This document shows positions 1 to 5,624 of a stretch of 6,439 nucleotides of DNA, in pieces. This stretch comes from Hadesarchaea archaeon. GTDB lineage: Archaea > Hadarchaeota > Hadarchaeia > Hadarchaeales > WYZ-LMO6. Positions within the stretch are counted from its first letter, which is position 1, and each line of letters begins with the position of its first letter. The stretch lies in NCBI GenBank assembly GCA_004347925.1, contig QNVD01000275.1:1-6439 (forward strand). Direction: 5' to 3'. The translations under genes were made by a program, and so were the position numbers. The notes under the pieces are model-generated. The model was not told the origin of the DNA. It ran no database searches and saw only the letters and a list, made by a program, of their open reading frames with translations.

Positions 1-1
1 C

Positions 2-400
2 CCCCTGGCCCTGGAGGGGGCGCTGAAGGTGAAGGAGATCTCCTACCTGCACGCGGAGGCCCTGGCCGGGGGGGAGCTGAAGCACGGCACGCTGGCCCTG
101 CTGGAGAGGGGGACCCCCGTGGTGGCGGTGGCCGTGCCAGGGGAGGCCAGGGGGAGGCTGATGAGCAACCTGGAGGAGATGAGGGCCAGGGGGGCGAGGA
201 TGATCGTGGTGGCGGAGGAAGGGGACGGGGAGTCCCCGAAACACGCCGACCTTCTGGTGAGGGTGCCCGAGGCGGGGGAGCTCCTCAGCCCCCTTACCTT
301 CATCCTCCCCCTGCAGCTCCTGGCCTACCACCTATCGGTGGGCAGGGGGCTGGATCCCGACAGGCCCCGCTCCCTGGCCAAGTCCGTGACGGTGGAGTAG
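2..400 (+). CDS. glmS: Glucosamine--fructose-6-phosphate aminotransferase (isomerizing), C-terminal part
   Basis: This is the last 132 codons of GlmS, which makes glucosamine-6-phosphate from fructose-6-phosphate and glutamine in the cytoplasm, the entry step to UDP-N-acetylglucosamine and glycan synthesis. The frame is open from base 2, so the gene runs in from the left; the GTG at 29 is internal. The visible part is the end of the second SIS (sugar isomerase) domain. It shows ALEGALKVKEISYLHAEA followed by GGELKHGTLAL, the family's conserved segment with its catalytic Glu and Lys, and ends in the typical C-terminal tail LAKSVTVE. The usual proline of KHGPLAL is threonine here. The N-terminal glutaminase domain lies outside the window. 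It converges on the next gene with a 19-base gap. Identification is from family motifs and is firm; nothing looks broken. Confidence 0.95.
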   Translation, partial: PLALEGALKVKEISYLHAEALAGGELKHGTLALLERGTPVVAVAVPGEARGRLMSNLEEMRARGARMIVVAEEGDGESPKHADLLVRVPEAGELLSPLTFILPLQLLAYHLSVGRGLDPDRPRSLAKSVTVE

Positions 401-419
401 GTCCCGGCAACGCGGGTCC

Positions 420-1529
420 CTAGCCCCTGACCTCCCGATCGTAAATCTCGGCCACGAGCTCCGCTATGGCCGGGGAGGCGGTGAGGCCGGGGGACTCTAT
501 TCCGATCAGGTTTATGAAGCCGGGCAGACCCCTGTCCTCCTCGTGCCTTATGACGAAGTCCCTGAAACCCTCACCGGGGCCCTGCAGCTTGGGCCTGACA
601 CCGGCGAACTCCGGTATGAGCCGATACTCGGAGACCGAGGGAAGGAATCTCCCGATGGCCTCCCTGAACTCCCTCTCGTCCGACTCCACGGTGCAGCTGG
701 GGCGGTCCACGTAGTAAGCGTTGGGACCCGCCCTCACCGCTCCTCCCAGATCGGGGGTGAGGTGAATCCCGAGCCCCTCCCCCCTCGGAACGGGATAGAC
801 GGGCATCCTCACCGGGGGCCTGTCGAACCTGAAGTAGTCCCCCTTGCAGTAGTGGAGCCGGTAGCCCAGCTCCTCCACCCTCATCCCCAGGAGGGAGGCC
901 ACCCTGTCGGCCTCCAGGCCCGCACAGTTCACCACGCTCCTCGCCCGGAGGAGGAACCTCTCCCCCCAGCTGATGCCCCTCACCTCGTATCCCCCCTCCA
1001 GCCTCCTCAGGCCCGTCACCTCCGTTCCGGCCATCAGGACCGCCCCCCTCTCGGAGGCCCTGGCCCGGAAGTAGCCCATGAGCTCGTCCGGTTCCACTAT
1101 GCCCGTGGAGGGTGAGCAAAGGGCCCCCTCCACCCTCAGCCTGGGCTCCAGCTCCCGAACCTCCCTTCCCTCCAGGATCCTCAGGCCCTCCACCCCGTTC
1201 TCCTCTCCCTGCCTCCGCAGCCTCTCCAGCTCCCCCATCTCCTCCTCCCCCACGGCCACGGTGAGCTTTCCCGTCCTGCGGTGGGAGATCCGGTACCTCT
1301 CGCAGATCTGGTAAATCAGGGCGTTCCCCCTGACGCACAGCCTGGCCTTCAGGGAACCCGGGGGGTAGTGGATGCCCGAGTGGATCACCCCGCTGTTGTG
1401 GGTGCTGGTCTCCAGGCCGAACCTCTCCCTCCTCTCCAGCAGAAAAACCCCCTCCGTCCCCTCCGAGAGCTTCGCGGCCACGGCCAGGCCCACCACGCCT
1501 CCCCCTATCACCGCCACCTCTGCCTCCAT
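420..1529 (-). CDS. lhgO: FAD-dependent oxidoreductase, L-2-hydroxyglutarate oxidase (LhgO) family
   Basis: The 369-residue protein belongs to the DAO/LhgO flavoenzyme family, which oxidises L-2-hydroxyglutarate or a related 2-hydroxy acid to the 2-oxo acid. Residues 5-18 carry the FAD-binding VIGGGVVGLAVA (GxGxxG) fold, with Glu32 at the end of the second strand as the likely ribose contact. Residues 44-62 hold the family signature HNSGVIHSGIHYPPGSLKA. Further on come GIHLTPDLGGAVRAGPNA and, near the C-terminus, GIESPGLTASPAIA, both typical of LhgO. It is shorter than E. coli LhgO (about 420 residues). I chose ATG at 1529 because the FAD motif follows directly and a purine-rich GGGGGAG lies just upstream; a GTG five codons earlier (1544) is possible. 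It is convergent to glmS and divergent from the otsB operon, so it is probably a single-gene unit. The exact substrate is not shown by sequence. Confidence 0.85.
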   Translation of the reverse strand: MEAEVAVIGGGVVGLAVAAKLSEGTEGVFLLERRERFGLETSTHNSGVIHSGIHYPPGSLKARLCVRGNALIYQICERYRISHRRTGKLTVAVGEEEMGELERLRRQGEENGVEGLRILEGREVRELEPRLRVEGALCSPSTGIVEPDELMGYFRARASERGAVLMAGTEVTGLRRLEGGYEVRGISWGERFLLRARSVVNCAGLEADRVASLLGMRVEELGYRLHYCKGDYFRFDRPPVRMPVYPVPRGEGLGIHLTPDLGGAVRAGPNAYYVDRPSCTVESDEREFREAIGRFLPSVSEYRLIPEFAGVRPKLQGPGEGFRDFVIRHEEDRGLPGFINLIGIESPGLTASPAIAELVAEIYDREVRG

Positions 1530-1558
1530 CCTCTCCCCCGGCACCCGGAGGGCGGATA

Positions 1559-1596
1559 CCAAATTAGAAAATGGGAGAGAAACAAAAAGATATTCG
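1559..1596. promoter_or_regulatory. AT-rich divergent promoter region between lhgO and the otsB operon
   Basis: This AT-rich stretch stands out in GC-rich surroundings and lies between two divergent genes. On +, ATTAGAAAA near 1563-1571 is about 26 bases before the GTG at 1597, the spacing expected for a TATA box of a leaderless archaeal transcript starting there. On -, the same box read as TTTTCTAAT could serve lhgO with a start near 1541. The region begins with CCAAATTA and ends in ATATTCGG, an imperfect inverted repeat that resembles the perfect one before the nucleotidyltransferase gene at 4548-4584. The base composition and spacing are seen directly; promoter function is inferred. Confidence 0.55.
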
Positions 1597-1626
1597 GTGA
1601 AGGGCCTCATCCTAGCCATGGAATGA
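1597..1626 (+). other. Possible 9-codon leader mini-ORF overlapping the otsB start
   Basis: GTG at 1597 opens a frame encoding VKGLILAME that stops at TGA 1624-1626. The stop overlaps the otsB ATG (1623-1625) as ATGA, the same junction found between otsB and the glycosyltransferase and between the glycosyltransferase and mscS. The first seven residues match the N-terminus MKGLILA of the nucleotidyltransferase encoded at 4586, at DNA level as well as protein level. otsB has no evident Shine-Dalgarno sequence, so ribosomes could load on the mini-ORF of a leaderless mRNA and restart at otsB. It may equally be an inert remnant of a duplicated gene start. Translation is not demonstrated. Confidence 0.4.
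1598..1617 (+). repeat. Direct repeat, copy A (before otsB)
   Basis: Twenty bases here match 4587-4606 at 19 positions; the only difference is A at 1614 against G at 4603. The preceding 38 bases also align without gaps to 4548-4585, with about half of the positions identical, including CCAAAT at the far end. The repeat covers codons 1-7 of the nucleotidyltransferase (from the second base of the start codon). Outside this block the similarity stops at 1618. Confidence 0.85.
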
Positions 1627-2411
1627 AGCACCTCCTCCGCTGGCCCGGCCTTCGAGAGGTGGGGGAGAGGGGGTTGCTTCTTCTGGACTACGACGGCACC
1701 CTCACCCCCATAGCCGAAAGGCCCGAACTCGCCCTCCTTCCCCCGGACGTGGCCAGGACCCTCCGGACCCTCTCCCGAAGGCTCAAGGTGGTGATAATGA
1801 GCGGCAGATCCCTTCGGGACCTCAGAAAGTTGGTGGGGGAGAAGGGAGTGTACTACGGAGGAAATCACGGAATGGAGATAGAGGGCCCGGGAATCTCCTT
1901 CGCCCTTCCCAAAGCCACCCGCTTCCGCCCGCTCCTCAGAAGGGTGAGCCGGGAGCTGAGGGAAAGGATGAGGGGAGTGAAAGGGGCCCTGGTGGAAGAC
2001 AAGGGGTTGAGCCTGAGCCTCCACTACAGGCTGGTGGACCCGAAGAGGGAAGGGGAGGTGAGGAAGATCCTGGAGGAGGTGACGGGACCCCACCGGGACC
2101 GCCTGCGGATAACGGAGGGGAAGAAGGTGCTGGAGGTGAGGCCCAACCTGCCCTGGGACAAGGGGAGGGCCTCCCTCCTCCTCCTGAGGCTGCTGGACCG
2201 GGGAAGAAAACTTCTTCCCGTCTACTTGGGGGATGACAGAACGGACGAAGATGCCTTCCGGGCCCTCAACCGAAGGGGAGGGGTAACCGTGCTGGTTTCC
2301 GAGAAACCCGTGGACTCAAGCGCTCGTTTCTTTCTGCGCAACCCGAAGGAGGTGGCCCTCTTCCTACAGAAGTTAGAGATTTTATCCGGAGAAGCTGAAA
2401 AGAAGAGATGA
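1623..2411 (+). CDS. otsB: Trehalose-6-phosphate phosphatase (HAD superfamily)
   Basis: The 262-residue cytoplasmic enzyme is predicted to remove phosphate from trehalose-6-phosphate to give trehalose, a compatible solute. All HAD motifs are present: DYDGT at 22-26 with nucleophile Asp22 and acid/base Asp24, Ser60 in MSGRS, Lys180 in PNLPWDKGRA, and GDDRTDEDAF at 203-212 for Mg binding. Trehalose-phosphatase features include GNHGME at 80-85 in the cap region and VEDKGLSLSLHYR at 124-136. Length is normal for a stand-alone OtsB. The ATG at 1623 places the HAD motif at the usual distance; the open frame extends far upstream (from 1281) but there it only shadows lhgO. No Shine-Dalgarno is evident. 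The stop overlaps the next start by four bases (ATGA at 2408). No trehalose-6-phosphate synthase (OtsA/GT20) domain is fused or adjacent, unlike the T. tenax fused enzyme. A phosphatase for another glucosyl-phosphate solute is the main alternative. Confidence 0.9.
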   Translation: MKHLLRWPGLREVGERGLLLLDYDGTLTPIAERPELALLPPDVARTLRTLSRRLKVVIMSGRSLRDLRKLVGEKGVYYGGNHGMEIEGPGISFALPKATRFRPLLRRVSRELRERMRGVKGALVEDKGLSLSLHYRLVDPKREGEVRKILEEVTGPHRDRLRITEGKKVLEVRPNLPWDKGRASLLLLRLLDRGRKLLPVYLGDDRTDEDAFRALNRRGGVTVLVSEKPVDSSARFFLRNPKEVALFLQKLEILSGEAEKKR

Positions 2412-3751
2412 GGCTATGCCTGGTCTCCCAGACCCCTCTGGTCCTCTTCCTCCGAGAGCGAAGGCAAGAACACGGAACGGTCCCGCTGAAACTCTCCTCC
2501 CTCAGTGAGGGGGAGGACTACGAATTCACCGCGGGAGGGGTGACCAAGATGGTCTATCCCCTCCTGCGGAAGATGAGAGAGGGGGGCCTGCTGGAGGTCG
2601 CCCACTGGGTTTCCCTGAACCCCGGGGCGCCTCCCCTCCTTTCCTCCTCCGGCCTCCTCCTCCACCATCTGGAGCTGGAGAAGCAACGCCTCTCCGGGTA
2701 CGGGGCCGCCAAGGAGACCCTCTGGAGGACGCTCCACGGGCTCTCGAGGGAAACCGTGGACTTCCTCTGGCAGGACGAATTCATCGACTACACCTACTTC
2801 AACAGGAAGTGCGCCGAGTTCCTGCTCTCCCTAGAGAAGGAAAACGACTTCGACCTCTTTTACATCCACGACTTTCAGATGCTGCCGCTCGGGCACATGC
2901 TCAACCTCCTTAAACCCAAGCTTTTCAGGTGGCACCTTCCCTTCGACGAGACCCTTCTGCCGGAGGAGTGGAGGCCCCTCCTCTCCCTCTACTTCAACTC
3001 CTACGAAGCCGTGGTGGTGAGCTGCCGTAAGTATTTGAAAACCCTCAGGCGCCTGGGGTACAGGGGGAAGAGCGTCCACCTTTATCCATACCTGGATCTA
3101 AGCCTTTACGGGAAGCCGACCCGGGAGGAGGTGGAGGCCCTCTGCAACAGGTTCGGGATAGGGGAGGATGAAAGGGTGGTGCTGGTGGTGGCGAGGCTCG
3201 ACCCCATGAAGGGACAAGACAGAGCCATAGAGGGCTTCGCTAAGGCCGGAATCCCCGGAACTAAGCTCATGCTGGTGGGGGATGGGAGCTTCTCCAGCTC
3301 CAAAAAAGGGATGGGACTGTCCAAGGCCGAGAGGTGGCTGGGGTACCTGAGGGGGAGGGCGAGGGAGCTGGGGGTGGAAGACCGGGTCATCTTCGCAGGC
3401 TACCTGAAGCCACGGGAGCTCCAGGCCGCCTACGAGAGGTGCGAGGTGGTCCTCCTCCCCTCCCTCCTGGAGGGCTTCGGGCTGGTGGTGATAGAGGGCT
3501 GGGTTTACCGCAAACCCTGCCTGGTCAGCCGCAGGGCGGGAGTGGCGGAACTGATCAAGGAGGGGGAAAACGGGCTCCTTTTCGATCCCCTCCTGCCGGA
3601 GGAGCTGGCCGAGAAGCTCTCCCTCCTCCTCTCCGATGAACGCCTGGCGGCCTCGCTGGGGGAGGGCGGTAAGGAAACCTCCTCCCTCTGCTCCCTGGAA
3701 AGGGGGGTGGAGGAGGAGGCCAAGGTGATGAGGGAGCTGGTGGGAGAATGA
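2408..3751 (+). CDS. Glycosyltransferase, GT-B fold, family 4-like, of a trehalose-type operon
   Basis: This 447-residue retaining-type glycosyltransferase probably uses an NDP-sugar donor. The C-terminal Rossmann domain (about 250-445) is classical GT4: VVLVVARLDPMKGQ at 257-270 supplies the donor-phosphate Arg263 and Lys268, LMLVGDG at 287-293 follows, and LLEGFGLVVIEG at 353-364 is the E-x7-E motif (Glu355, Glu363). The N-terminal domain has a glycine pair in TAGGVTKMVYPLL (41-53), YIHDFQMLPLG (152-162), which recalls the HDYHL-type segment of trehalose-phosphate synthases, and RWHLPFD (174-180). No transmembrane segment or signal peptide is seen, so it is cytosolic. It overlaps otsB and mscS by four bases on each side, so the three are one transcription and translation unit. 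In T. tenax a glycosyltransferase in the same setting activates the synthase; here, without a GT20 protein, it may itself make trehalose-6-phosphate or trehalose (TreT-like). The acceptor is unknown. Confidence 0.8.
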   Translation: MRLCLVSQTPLVLFLRERRQEHGTVPLKLSSLSEGEDYEFTAGGVTKMVYPLLRKMREGGLLEVAHWVSLNPGAPPLLSSSGLLLHHLELEKQRLSGYGAAKETLWRTLHGLSRETVDFLWQDEFIDYTYFNRKCAEFLLSLEKENDFDLFYIHDFQMLPLGHMLNLLKPKLFRWHLPFDETLLPEEWRPLLSLYFNSYEAVVVSCRKYLKTLRRLGYRGKSVHLYPYLDLSLYGKPTREEVEALCNRFGIGEDERVVLVVARLDPMKGQDRAIEGFAKAGIPGTKLMLVGDGSFSSSKKGMGLSKAERWLGYLRGRARELGVEDRVIFAGYLKPRELQAAYERCEVVLLPSLLEGFGLVVIEGWVYRKPCLVSRRAGVAELIKEGENGLLFDPLLPEELAEKLSLLLSDERLAASLGEGGKETSSLCSLERGVEEEAKVMRELVGE

Positions 3752-4491
3752 ACCTTCCGGACGTCCTCCTGAAGCTCTCCTTCTTCGTTTTCACCCTCCT
3801 CATCACGGCCCTTCTTTCCCGGGTCCTGAGCCTCCTCATCGGGGATCTCTTCAGGGAATGGGCCCCCTCCCTCAGGACCAGCCTTCAGAGACTAGCCTCC
3901 GTCGCCGTTTGGATGGTGGGACTAATCTTCGCCATCGGACTGCTGGGCCTCAAAACGGACCTGCTCCTCCTGCTGGTGGGCTTGATGGGGCTGGCGGTGC
4001 TCCTCGCCCTGAGGGAGGTGCTGGAGAACGTGGGGGCCAAATACTTCTCCGACCTCTACATACCCTTCAAGGTGGGTGACATCATCAGGGTGGGGGGACA
4101 GTCGGGCAAGGTCATAGAGATAAATCCCGTGACCACCGTTCTCCTCACCAAGGAGGAGCGCCTGATCTCCATCCCCAACTCCGTCTTTATGAGGGAGAAG
4201 GTGGTCAACCTCACCCCCCACGTGTGGAAGGAAATCCTGATCCCCGTTACCATCAGTTCCTCCCTCAGCCTGCCGGAGTTCGAGAGCGAAGTCCTCAAGG
4301 CCTGCGGCAGGTTCAGGCGGTACCTGGACGAGCGCTTTCCCCCCCTTCTCACGGTGAAGGGGAGGGAGGAAAAATACGTGAACCTGATCCTCACCCTCAT
4401 GGTGAAGGATCCCTCCAAAAAGGAGGAAATCGTGAGGGAGCTGAACCGGAAGATCTCGGAGATAGAGAAAAACCTGAAACGGAAGAAATGA
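3748..4491 (+). CDS. mscS: MscS-type small-conductance mechanosensitive channel
   Basis: This 247-residue membrane protein is predicted to form a homo-oligomeric channel that opens under membrane tension and releases solutes during hypo-osmotic shock. Hydrophobic segments lie at about 8-31 (TM1), 48-68 (TM2) and 71-90, continuing into the pore-lining helix to about 100 (TM3), with the glycine/alanine-rich VGLMGLAVLLALREVLENVGAKYF pattern around 77-100. The cytoplasmic beta domain has the family motifs PFKVGDIIRVGG (106-117), GKVIEI (120-125) and SIPNSVFM (141-148). The end is a lysine-rich helix (234-247). Size matches minimal three-helix MscS proteins. The ATG overlaps the glycosyltransferase stop (ATGA at 3748). 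Co-transcription with trehalose-type genes suggests it balances the solute pool they build; T. tenax has a comparable channel gene in its trehalose operon. The family call is firm; the solute link is inferred. Confidence 0.92.
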   Translation: MNLPDVLLKLSFFVFTLLITALLSRVLSLLIGDLFREWAPSLRTSLQRLASVAVWMVGLIFAIGLLGLKTDLLLLLVGLMGLAVLLALREVLENVGAKYFSDLYIPFKVGDIIRVGGQSGKVIEINPVTTVLLTKEERLISIPNSVFMREKVVNLTPHVWKEILIPVTISSSLSLPEFESEVLKACGRFRRYLDERFPPLLTVKGREEKYVNLILTLMVKDPSKKEEIVRELNRKISEIEKNLKRKK

Positions 4492-4500
4492 TCCGCTAGA

Positions 4501-4539
4501 CCAAGATTTGGCTGATCCCGGCCTACCCCGGAGACTCCG
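4501..4539. repeat. Two short odd palindromes after mscS
   Basis: Within the 94-base gap that follows the mscS stop, CCAAGATTTGG (4501-4511) and CGGAGACTCCG (4529-4539) are both perfect 11-base palindromes around a central base. Their centres are 28 bases apart. The first contains the ATTTGG half-site that recurs in the inverted repeat downstream. Neither makes a good hairpin because the arms meet almost directly, so DNA-binding sites are more plausible than a terminator. A chance origin is possible for sequences this short. I see no typical terminator (U-tract after a gene) in this gap other than the AT-rich promoter bases. Confidence 0.35.
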
Positions 4540-4547
4540 CCGGCACC

Positions 4548-4585
4548 CCAAATAAAATAACGATAAAAAACTAGTCTTATTTGGA
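4548..4585 (+). promoter_or_regulatory. Leaderless-type promoter with inverted repeat before the nucleotidyltransferase
   Basis: The stretch is strongly AT-rich, with ATAAAATAACGATAAAA covering 4552-4568. A TATA-like box centred near 4560-4565 is about 25 bases before the ATG at 4586, and no Shine-Dalgarno sequence precedes that ATG, which together suggest a leaderless mRNA. CCAAATAA (4548-4555) and TTATTTGG (4577-4584) form a perfect 8-base inverted repeat with a 21-base spacer that brackets the box and ends one base before the ATG. A protein bound to both arms would cover the TATA region, so this may be an operator. The repeat is seen directly; the regulatory role is inferred. Confidence 0.6.
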
Positions 4586-5578
4586 ATGAAGGGCCTCATC
4601 CTGGCCGGAGGTTTCGCCACCCGCCTGGGGACCATAGGGGAGGTCCTGCCCAAGGCCATGCTCATGGTGGAGGGGGACACGGCGGTGGGGCACCTGGTCT
4701 CCAAGCTGGAGAGGCTGGGGATAGAGCCCCTCATCACCACCAACGCCCGCTTCAGGGAGTTCTTCCGCTCCTACCCCAACGTGCTGGTGGAGGGGGCCAC
4801 CAGGGAGGAGGAGAAGCTGGGGGCCGTGACGGCCATGGCCAACGCCATCAGGACTGCCGGGATGGAGGAGGACCTGCTGGTGGTCTGCGCGGACAACTAC
4901 TTCTCCTCCGACCTCCGGGGCTTCGTCTCCTCCTACCAGGGGGACCCCCTGGTGGGGATCCACTACGCCGGAGGGGATCCCGGGGTGCGCCTGCAGGAGA
5001 TGGCCACCGTGAAGTTCTGCGGTAGCGACCAGTACCCCCCTCCCAGCCGGGAGTTCTGCATAGAGGAGTTCAAGGAGAAGGTGGATCCCCCCCTCAGCCC
5101 CTACGTCAGCACCTGCCTCTACCTCTTCCCCCCCAGGATCTTCCCCCTGCTGCTGGAGTACACGGCGGAGAAGAAGAAGGATGCCCCCGGCTTCTTCATC
5201 CAGCACCTCCTGGAGAGGGGGATCACGGTGAGGGGTTACCTCCTGGAGGGGGAGTGGTACGACCTCTCCTACCGGAACTACCTGCTGATGTTCAGGGACT
5301 CCAGGCTGGTGAGGAGGGACGAGGACGTGATCCAGTTCCAGAGGGAGAGCGGGGGAAAGGTGATGCTCCTGACCTTCCTCCGAAGGGGGGGGATGTACCA
5401 CCTCTCCAGGGGGGAAGGGCTCCTCTTCTTCATAGAGGGGGAGGCGGAGATGAAGAGGGGGATGAGGAGGATGAGGGTGAGGGGGAGGGAGGTGGTGGAG
5501 ATCGCGCCAGGAGAGGAGGTGAGCCTCCTGAACACCTCCTGCCCCTACGCGGTCTTCTTCTCCCTCAAGACGGACTGA
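4586..5578 (+). CDS. Sugar-phosphate nucleotidyltransferase with C-terminal cupin-like domain
   Basis: The 330-residue protein starts with [14 protein letters not shown], the nucleotide-binding signature of NTP-transferases that join NTP and a sugar-1-phosphate to give an NDP-sugar and pyrophosphate. LPKAML at 21-26 supplies the second conserved Lys (23). The metal-binding Asp is probably Asp103 in VVCADN (99-104), and a second may be Asp226 in [15 protein letters not shown] (222-236), the counterpart of the usual W-x-DxGT. Residues from about 250 form a beta-rich, cupin-like tail ([29 protein letters not shown], then [13 protein letters not shown]), reminiscent of sugar-nucleotide enzymes fused to phosphomannose-isomerase-like cupins, but without a clear metal-binding His set. 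It has its own promoter, 94 bases after the mscS stop. It could feed NDP-glucose to the upstream glycosyltransferase. Base and sugar specificity cannot be read from the sequence. Confidence 0.82.
   Translation: MKGLILAGGFATRLGTIGEVLPKAMLMVEGDTAVGHLVSKLERLGIEPLITTNARFREFFRSYPNVLVEGATREEEKLGAVTAMANAIRTAGMEEDLLVVCADNYFSSDLRGFVSSYQGDPLVGIHYAGGDPGVRLQEMATVKFCGSDQYPPPSREFCIEEFKEKVDPPLSPYVSTCLYLFPPRIFPLLLEYTAEKKKDAPGFFIQHLLERGITVRGYLLEGEWYDLSYRNYLLMFRDSRLVRRDEDVIQFQRESGGKVMLLTFLRRGGMYHLSRGEGLLFFIEGEAEMKRGMRRMRVRGREVVEIAPGEEVSLLNTSCPYAVFFSLKTD
4587..4606 (+). repeat. Direct repeat, copy B (start of the nucleotidyltransferase gene)
   Basis: This is the partner of 1598-1617 with 19 of 20 bases identical. 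Here the sequence is functional coding DNA for residues 1-7 of the nucleotidyltransferase, in frame from the second base of ATG. It is therefore more likely the source, and the otsB copy the derived one. The matching context upstream (CCAAAT exactly 38 bases before the start codon in both) shows that the duplicated unit included the promoter. Confidence 0.85.
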
Positions 5579-5588
5579 ACCCACAAGC

Positions 5589-5616
5589 GTTATACGGGAG
5601 GAGGAGGAAGGGAGGG
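5589..5616 (+). promoter_or_regulatory. purA: Possible TATA box and ribosome binding site for purA
   Basis: In the 46-base gap after the nucleotidyltransferase, GTTATACG (5589-5596), preceded by ACAAGC, resembles an archaeal TATA box and would place a transcript start near 5619. GGAGGGG at 5611-5617 is a strong Shine-Dalgarno sequence ending 7 bases before TTG 5625, and it decides that start. If transcription begins near 5619 the Shine-Dalgarno would be left out, so the TATA box may be weak and the gene may be read through from upstream. Both elements are seen; their use is inferred. Confidence 0.4.
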
Positions 5617-5624
5617 GTGGTCCC

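Noticed and set aside
401..419. Possible terminator hairpin in the glmS/lhgO convergent gap (CCCG 403-406 with CGGG 413-416)
   Set aside because: The perfect stem is only 4 base pairs with a 6-base loop and no T-tract follows; in GC-rich DNA this is expected by chance.
543..1338. Long open frames on both strands inside lhgO
   Set aside because: They are antisense or shifted shadows of lhgO, with proline/arginine/glycine-rich translations lacking domain motifs; open only because stop codons are rare in GC-rich sequence.
1281..1622. N-terminal extension of OtsB up to 114 codons
   Set aside because: The extension is the antisense of lhgO and has no domain; the phosphatase motif sits at its normal distance from ATG 1623.
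3922..4743. Minus-strand frame of 273 codons spanning mscS and the nucleotidyltransferase start
   Set aside because: It crosses two well-supported + genes and their promoter, and its histidine/glutamate/proline-rich translation resembles no family.
5457..5493. G-rich purine tract that could form a quadruplex or triplex
   Set aside because: It lies within coding DNA made of AGG, GAG and GGG codons; only three closely spaced G-runs are present, so codon bias explains it.
4577..5584. Minus-strand frame of 335 codons opposite the nucleotidyltransferase
   Set aside because: It is a mirror of the real gene, low in complexity (leucine, histidine, proline, glutamate), with no motif.
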